Source: Crotalaria pallida
Taxonomy: Eukaryota > Streptophyta > Magnoliopsida > Fabales > Fabaceae
Assembly (NCBI GenBank): GCA_037953625.1
Contig: CM075652.1
Location: 38,310,501-38,374,500 of the forward strand
Reading direction: 5' to 3'
DNA: 64,000 nt
Shown here piece by piece: positions 57,916-64,000 of the stretch; positions within the stretch are counted from its first letter, which is position 1; the number at the start of each line of letters is the position of its first letter. Both the position numbers and the translations under genes were made by a program. The notes under the pieces were generated by a model that was not told the DNA's origin, searched no databases, and saw only the letters and a list, made by a program, of their open reading frames with translations.

Positions 57916-58873
57916 AATCAAATGGCATCACTTATGCTATTCTTCCAGGACACTTGCAGCTCCAACTAGCCAATGAGATGATTCATGATTATACTTCAAG
58001 TTTATCAACCTTGCTTTCTCTTTTAAGAGACAGTTTAAGAAAATGACATACCTTTGATATATGAGAATTGAGAAACTTCAAGACATTTGAGCTCAGCATA
58101 CTCATTTTATAACTGAATATCCAATTCTGAGTTTGATTAAAAAAAGGGAGGAAAAGTCATAATTCCTTACCAATGAATAGAAAACGACTAAGTAATCAAA
58201 ATCATAATTCCTTACCATATTGCACTAGACTAATTCACTACATTGTCAAAACCAACAATAAACTAAAAGCTTAAAGCGACAAATCAGAAATGCAAGACCT
58301 AGCCTAACAGAAATGCATTGTGTCACAATTGAAAAAATAAATGATCATAAAATCACTATCATTGGTAAAATTGTGTGACTTCAAATGGTGAAAATTCATT
58401 CATTGACTCTACTTTCTTTCTCCATAGTCCATTAAAAAAAAGACTTCACAATTCAATACTCCATTTCAAATCATGCTTCTTCTCAAAAGCACCAATGCAA
58501 CAAATAAAGAACAACTTACAAAATCAAAACAATCATGGTTCACAATGGCATAAACCCAAGCACAATTGTGAAACATCATCAAGTTGAAAACAACTCAGAT
58601 TACTAATACTACTACTACTACTATTAAACCACCACAATCATAGTTCCTTGAACGGTTCCAAGAAAAGAGAACTTAGTCTGAGAATATGATTTATGACACA
58701 ATAACATCAGTTGATCCATGTAGCCGCCCCTCACCTACTTTCAAAATAGCAGAAAACGATCCAAAAAACCCATAACAAACAATAACAAAAAAATCGCACA
58801 AGAGAAAGCAAATCATGAAACTCAGATTTTAATCATTTAAATTATGGACATAACGCAAAATAAGAAACAACGA

Positions 58874-59270
58874 TTACCTAAGAGTAGTCTTGTTATGTAA
58901 TCGATTGAACCCTAAGAGAGTGGTGGCTTCGATTGGTATGAAGGAGAGGACTTGAACACAACTTGTTGTAACCCTAAGAGAGTGTTGGTAGAGAGACGAC
59001 GGACGACGACAAAGAGAATGCACAGCTACAACGACACAGCGACGATGGCACAGCTTGGAGAGAGAAGAAGGCACACGGCTTGGAGAGAGAAGAAGGCACA
59101 AGGAAGAACGATGAACGATGAAGGCACATCGTGGCGACGAAGAACGATGAACAACGAAAAGAGAGAAGAGCGACGAAGGAGAGCACAGCGATGACGGCGG
59201 CACAGCGAGGAGAGAGAGAAGAACGACGATGGAGAGCGAGGAAGGAAGCAAGCTAATGGCGGCGGCACTG
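58874..59270 (-). other. Leader-like CT-rich segment in E12
   Basis: On the minus strand it is rich in CTCTCTCC, TTCTTC and TCGTC repeats, like a plant 5' UTR, and ends ACTCTTAG before GTAATC, a donor-like site. It may be the 5' leader exon of the E12 transcript. The frames of 60-125 codons in it are low-complexity artefacts. Confidence 0.4.
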
Positions 59271-59504
59271 CCACCACTGCAGTTGTCGCCGCTGGATTGG
59301 GTTGTTAGTTGCCGCCGCTTGTGGTCACTGGGTTGGGGTTTCTCCCTTCCCTGGGTTAGGGTTAATTGTTGCCGCCGCCCCTCTCTCTTCCATGGGTACG
59401 AGAGGAACGCAATGATATATGTAATAGGTTGGGACTTTGTTTGTATGAATACCCACCCTTTTTATTATTTAATTTCTTATATAAAAAAAATTATTTAATC
59501 TAAT

Positions 59505-59780
59505 TGGCAACGATAATGTCGTTGCAGAAAATAGGTGTTTAACAACGACTTAAAAATGTCGTTGCAAAAAACATGTGTTTTGCAACAACTTTAAAAGTCG
59601 TTGCAAAACACAGGTTTTCTGCAACGACATTTTTAAGTCGTTGCAAAACATAGGTTTTCTGCAACGACATTTTTAAGTCGTTGCAAAACACCTGTTTTTA
59701 GCAACGAATTTTTTAAGTCGTTGCAAAACACCTGTTTTTAGCAACGACTTTTTTAAGTCGTTGCAAAATGTCGTTGCAAT
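59505..59780. repeat. E12 right subterminal repeat array
   Basis: Six or more units of about 40 bp read GCAACGACTTTTTTAAGTCG then TTGCAAAACACCTG. Each unit is itself a short inverted repeat. Confidence 0.85.
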
Positions 59781-59899
59781 AAAGAGTTTTTCTTGTAGTG
59801 TTTCCACTTCACCGGAGCCAAACTTCATTAAGTTTACGAACCCTCTGTAATCTCTGAATAATCACCATCTTTTTCAATAAAAAGATCCGAAACAACTAA

Positions 59900-60308
59900 C
59901 CAAGAAATAGTGATACTTACACTCAAGCTGCCAAGAGTATTCCACAAATCATGCCTCTCCTCAAAAGTCATTGGAACCATAAATAAAGGAGACAAAGAAC
60001 TCCATTGGTCTATGCTTATGCTTGACCTGACAGTGCACCATCAGACTACGGTTGTGAGCAATGATAACCTCCAACATATCAGTCTCCTAAGCAACCCAAA
60101 TCCTTCCCAAATAATGATGCTCTAAATTTATATATGAACCCCAACCAGCCACCACAGAGTTTCTGACATGCTCATAAGAAGCAGCTCTTAATTTATTTTC
60201 AAGAATAGCAATAATACCTATACTATACTCATTAATCAACCATTTTATTTCTCTTTGTTTTCGAGGGTGGTTGATCCCTCGAATATTCCAACAAGTCAAG
60301 CTATCCAT
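59900..60308 (-). pseudogene. LINE ORF2: endonuclease N-terminus
   Basis: The ATG at 60308 reads MDSLTCWNIRGINHPRKQRE, the start of an L1-type AP-endonuclease. It continues ILENKLRAASYEHVRN (catalytic Glu) and GWGSYINLEHHYLGRIWVA. A TAG (probably from TGG) and a small frameshift follow. Further endonuclease text (SLMVHCQVKHK, FFVSFIYGSNDF and GSLSVSITISW) then leads to the E9 border. Beyond E9 the frame resumes LIIGDFN at 39064. Confidence 0.85.
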
Positions 60309-60382
60309 GGGGAGGTTGAAGGCCTTGGCCTATTGCAACTCATGTCTCTGTTGTGCCTTACTCTAGTTTTCACTGGAGTCCA
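60296..60382 (-). pseudogene. LINE ORF1 C-terminus, second part
   Basis: In another frame from ORF2 it reads WTPVKTRVRHNRDMSCNRPR then PSTSPWIA and a stop at 60298-60296. The ORF2 ATG (60308) lies inside this end, so the two frames overlap by 13 bases. The preceding part is beyond solo LTR E13. Confidence 0.65.
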
Positions 60383-61733
60383 AGGACTGTAACATCCCAA
60401 ATTTTAATCACAAATATAATTAGAATAATAATGAGATTAAAATAATAGTAATAATAATAACAAGGTTAAATGAGCGTTAAAAAGAGATCTTTTAGCGTTA
60501 GAACTGTATAATAATAGAAAATTAAGAATAAAGTACTTAAATGATTTAATATGAAATTTTTAAAATTTGAGTGTTGTAATAAAATTTTGATTTCATCATT
60601 ATAATTGAAATATATTTTCTAGCCAAAATAAGTATAAATTTGTTATCATAAGCTTTACAAAAATGAAAGAGTAGTTTTATTTAATTTAATTAATATTTTG
60701 ACAGGGAGCTCAAGTGGCAAGTCTTAGAGGCATTTTTATAAATAGCTTCTTTAAAAAAATATGTTTAATTTAATATTTTGAACATTTTTGTAAATTTTCA
60801 TAGCGTTATGAGATTGTTTCATTTTTAGCTCCCAGATTGATTTTAATATATTGCTGGTATATGTTATATTTAATGATTTGTTATTTCAAAATTATAAATA
60901 TTATATTTTATCAAGTTTAATATCAGAATTGAGAAACTATATTTACTTTTGAATTTTGATATTTTTTTTATGCAATAGCTATTTGTAGGGACATGTAACT
61001 TTATTATTTTTCAATCAGTTTTGAGTAATTAAAAATATAATATTGTTTTACTTAAATATATTTTATTTTTAGGATCGTCAAATTTTTAATTATAATGCAA
61101 AATACTTACACACATTGACCCACAAATAAGAACAAAACATAAAAATATATAAACAATTCCCTAAACTACCAGACCCCAACCCCACCGTAAAAAAAGAAAA
61201 AAAAAAAGAGAGAGTGTGGCCTCCAGGCCACCACGTCAAACCAAAGACAAAAAAATTAAAAGAATGTGGCCATAAGGCCGTGGGAAAGAAAAGGAACACA
61301 GCACCTGAGGTATAGAGAAAGAAGAGTCGCACCATAGAGAGAAAGAAATTGGGGTTTCAATCTTTCCTGGTCCAATAATTCAAGATCCAATCGTCCAATC
61401 TCAAATCCTTCTTAGGTAAATAACCTTCTCAACTCCCTCTACCCATCCATATACTTTATTCGACGATCCGTCAATATTTTTATTATCCCTATATTTTCAA
61501 ATAAAGAGATGTTTTGGAATAAAGTGATATATTTTTATTGTATAATGATATATAATGATTATTTTGACAAAAAATGAATTTAGTTAATATATATACATAT
61601 ATATATATATATTTAATGTTATAATTAATTTTAACGTGTGTCTCTGTTTAGATCCAACACGTTATTGTTGTCTCTAACCCTCGAGTAAGGCGCGGACGCG
61701 AACGTCATATTGTTTCTATTGCTAGGATTCCAG

Positions 61734-63190
61734 GTAAGAGGGTTGTCTTACCTTAATTTAGGGTGTGATTTCTAGGTCGATTATGGTGATGGCTGAGAAT
61801 AGAGAAAATTTGATAGGATGATAAACATTAGGGTAGTGGATATTGACAATAACTCAGGAATGAAAATAGGGAAATGAAACCAATTGAATGATATAAAAAT
61901 GTGTGTGATATAATTTTGTAATGTGAGGAAATACAATAGAAAGATAATAATAGGTTAGTAGGATAAAGAGACTATTTGTGGATTTATGATTAAAGTTGTA
62001 CATAATTGAATGATGTTATCTATGTGGGGTCGGGTTTTAAAATGAGTCTAGTATATAGTGAACTAAACAAGAAGTGAATAAGGGATACTAAACAAGAATA
62101 TGAGCGAAGTAATTAATTAAGAAGATAAAAGAAGAATTGTGAACTACTATTAAGGAAATGATTGCGAATGTGTGTGAGTTAGAAACGTTAGTTTTGTTGA
62201 TTAACTATTAAGTGATAATAATAAAATGTTCATAGATAATTAATGAAAGTGAAGAGAGAAGAGAATGAGTAATATAGACTAAAGAAGAGAAAGGATAAAT
62301 AATTAAGAAATTTAAAAGTGAGAAAGAGAACAAGTAAGTAAAAAACTAAGTAAAGAAAAAGAAGAAAAGACTTAACGAGAAAAGTAAGAAAAGATTAAAT
62401 GAGAAAGAGGAAGAAAAACCAAACTCAGATGGCCCATGTGCTCCGAGGATAAAGAAACACAACCCTGACGGCCCATGTGCTCGGGGAAAATAAAGTAATA
62501 AGACTGGAAATAAAAGAAAGAGAAATATCGGCAGACGGTCCATGTACTCTGTCGAAGCGCAACCTGGACGGCCCATGTGCTCTGGGGATTACAAGCGCAA
62601 CTCGGACGACCCATGTGCTCCGAGGATAATTAAAATGAATATCGGCGGACGGCCCATATGCTCTGTCGAAGCGCAACCCAAACGACCCATGTGCTCTGGG
62701 GATTACTAGCGCAACTCGGACGGCCCATATGCTTCGAGGGTAACTAAAATGAATATCGGCGGATGGCCCATGTGCTCTGTCGAAGCGCAACTCGGACGGC
62801 CCATGTGCTCCGAGGATGATTGAACTCAACCTAGACGACCCATGTGCTCTAGGGATGAGAAAAGGAAAGAAAAGGATTGGAAAAGAAAAGAAAGAAAATA
62901 AATGTAAGACTGAAAGAAAAGAGAAAGCATAACCTGGACGAACCATGTGCTCCAGGGATAAGAAAGTAATTGTAAGAAATGAGGTAAAAGGAATTGAGAA
63001 TTAAGAATGATTAAAGAGTAAAAGAGTTAACTAATAAGGGAATGAAATTAAATGTATGAATGAATTGAAAGTATGATGGTGTATGATTATTATGAGCTAA
63101 TAATAGGGTTAGGCTTAGTTTATTACTATGACTTCTTAGAAGTTATATCCTAAGTTCTGTGTAATGCTACCCTTCTTGCTATTTTTTCAG
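61734..63190 (+). other. Putative intron in E13
   Basis: The donor CAG/GTAAGAG and the acceptor TTTTTTCAG/GTACAGAAG give 1457 bp. A second donor-like AGGTAAAT is at about 61414. Confidence 0.45.
62425..62960. repeat. Tandem array with CGGCCCATGTGCTC units in E13
   Basis: About a dozen units of 40-60 bp are built on GACGGCCCATGTGCTC, with higher-order blocks containing ATATCGGCGGACGG and CTGTCGAAGCGCAAC. The minus-strand frames across it (up to 173 codons, RAHGPS repeats) are products of the array. Confidence 0.85.
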
Positions 63191-63603
63191 GTACAGAAGG
63201 AGCATGCACAAGTCTTGGCCGAGCAGGAGCACACTCTACTCCGTCGAGTGTGGATATTCAGGGGCAGGACCATAGTTGGGTCCTCGGTTTATTTTGATGT
63301 ATACGAAAATGGCATTTTGTGAAGCTAAAAATACTTCAAGAATTGGTTTATATTTTTGGAAATGATGTAATGAATGAACTAAATTATATTTTGGCTCTGC
63401 TGGCCTACTGTTGTTTACAGGAACGTTTTTTAAGCAGGATAAACAGGAAATGGAATTTTTGGAAAGTCCGATAAACAGAGGGAACTCTGTCGGATTTTCG
63501 TAAGAATTTTATAAGTAAATAAGTTCTTTAAAAGAAAATTTCAAGTCACAAAATTTTAATCGGGGTAATTAGAGTAGTAATTAAGATAGGGTGTTACAAG
63601 GAC

Positions 63604-63708
63604 CACCCTCTACATTTTGCGGATCAGAACTAGCATCAGAATTTTTAGCCTCCGCACCAACCACAAAATTCTTGACAGTATCAGATGACCAGAATTGGCA
63701 CCAAAATC
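63604..63708 (-). pseudogene. LINE ORF1 fragment, first part
   Basis: On the minus strand it reads SSDTVKNFVVGAEAKNSDAS then SDPQNVEGG and joins PWTPVK at 60382 when E13 is removed. No knuckle or other domain is visible in this short piece. It is cut upstream by E14. Confidence 0.6.
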
Positions 63709-64000
63709 TGTAACACCCAATAATTAATTACCCTTAATTCCCCTTATAGTAAAAATACGGGCTTAAAAAATTCCTTTTTGTTATATTAAAATCAACCGTC
63801 AAACGAACGGAGTTTCGTTTGTTTTTCGGACTTTTCTAAAATTTCAACCTGATAAACGCATTCATATACTATCAACAGTAGCCAGCAGGGCTCAAATATG
63901 AATATATATGCATCATATAGTGGCCCCAAGGGCTCAAAAATAAGCATCAGTAATAGTTTGTCAGAGTGTCGGCAAAATGCTAAGTATGCAAATCATGAAG
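63709..64000 (-). repeat. E14: end of a minus-strand LTR, cut by the window edge
   Basis: It begins TGTAACACCC and, on the minus strand, has the shared 3' block (AAGTCCGAAAAACAAACG, AAACTCCGTTCG) and AGCCCTGCTGGCTACTG, as in E1 and E13. Its right end lies outside the window. The left flank AAATC (63704-63708) is the predicted target duplication. Confidence 0.75.

Larger units (their letters stand above)
53471..59800 (-). mobile_element. E12: CACTA transposon carrying captured host exons
   Basis: The terminal inverted repeats are CACTACAAGAAAAA at 53471 and TTTTTCTTGTAGTG ending at 59800. The 3-bp target duplication TTT lies at 53468-53470 and 59801-59803. Subterminal arrays of TGCAACGAC/GTCGTTGCA occupy 53490-53790 and 59505-59780. 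No transposase frame is recognisable. The interior holds several minus-strand exon-like blocks with splice sites, so this is a non-autonomous Pack-type CACTA. It sits in solo LTR E9. Confidence 0.93.
39070..59894 (+). mobile_element. E9: solo LTR in the LINE, interrupted by E10 and E12
   Basis: E9 starts TGTTGATACCC at 39070 and ends CCGAAACA at 59894. The pieces are 39070-40297, 53221-53470 and 59804-59894, about 1.57 kb in all. The flanking ATTAG (39065-39069) and ACTAA (59895-59899) are read as a target duplication with two transitions, because removing E9 restores the LINE frame. A CCAAT word (39625-39629), a TATA box CTATAAAAG (39644-39652) and AATAAA near the end (59875) set the plus strand. 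Two long C-runs are notable (40084-40102 and 53425-53439). No coding capacity is seen. Confidence 0.75.
60388..63598 (+). mobile_element. E13: solo LTR in LINE ORF1
   Basis: This is a 3211-bp TGTAACATCCC...GGGTGTTACA unit with the perfect duplication AGGAC (60383-60387 and 63599-63603). Removing it restores the LINE ORF1 frame (GGPWTPVK). Donor CCAG/GTAAGAG (61734), tandem array (62425-62960), acceptor ATTTTTTCAG (63189-63190) and GCCGAGCAGG (63218-63227) follow the E4 layout. No gene is seen. Confidence 0.95.

Noticed and set aside
58874..59277. Several Ser/Arg/Leu-rich frames on both strands
   Set aside because: Low-complexity CTC/TTC/GTC leader-like DNA within the CACTA element.
62346..62946. 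Repetitive minus-strand frames with RAHGPS units (up to 173 codons)
   Set aside because: They are produced by the CGGCCCATGTGCTC array in solo LTR E13; all three frames give similar repeats.

Overview
The window looks like heterochromatic or intergenic DNA of a flowering plant. It is built almost entirely of retroelements inserted into one another and holds no intact low-copy host gene. The evidence is plant-type LTRs with tRNA-iMet and tRNA-Asp primer sites, gag proteins with CCHC knuckles, an L1-type LINE, and a CACTA transposon with CACTACAAG ends. The gag wording and the TAATCGATTA-type words resemble papilionoid legume retroelements as I remember them; this was not searched and is only a moderate-confidence guess.

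Layout. 1-811 is the 3' part of an LTR (E1). 812-8502 is a minus-strand LTR and leader (E2), split by a complete minus-strand Athila-like non-autonomous element (E3, 1526-7116, TSD GTCAT). A minus-strand LINE follows in pieces: its 3' end at 8503-8899, its endonuclease/RT middle at 38029-39064, its endonuclease start at 59900-60308, and the end of its ORF1 at 60296-60382 plus 63604-63708. Between the first two pieces lie E4 (+, from 8900), E5 (-, LTR 11739-14370 and parts to 38028), E6 (+, 14738-21846) and E7 (+, 23377-36981, TSD GTTAA). The 5' LTR of E7 carries solo LTR E8 (24120-26509, TSD CATAG). Between the second and third LINE pieces is solo LTR E9 (39070-59894). E9 is interrupted by copia-type E10 (-, 40298-53215, TSD CAGTC) and by CACTA element E12 (53471-59800, TSD TTT). 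E10 itself carries Athila-like E11 (46960-52695) in one LTR. Solo LTR E13 (60388-63598, TSD AGGAC) splits LINE ORF1, and LTR E14 (63709 onward) runs off the window.

How the parts work. None of the LTR elements here shows a recognisable reverse transcriptase, RNase H or integrase. They are gag-only, one-ORF or ORF-free derivatives that must have depended on relatives elsewhere. The strongest unexplained pattern is in the long LTRs. At least three LTR families (E4/E5/E8/E13 and the E6/E7 family) share a layout: a GGTAAG donor-like site, then 1-1.6 kb containing element-specific tandem arrays, then a pyrimidine-AG acceptor-like site. In three of them the acceptor is followed by the motif GCCGAGCAGG. 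This looks like a conserved intron inside the LTR. Many LTRs also carry clusters of one short palindromic word (AATCGATT, CTCGAG, GATATCGATATC, GCGCGCC...GGCGCGC), a different word per family. Other points are a 0.37-kb fold-back around the E6 gag, paired conserved hairpins in E6/E7, and captured host exons in the CACTA element, including a HAD-hydrolase fragment.
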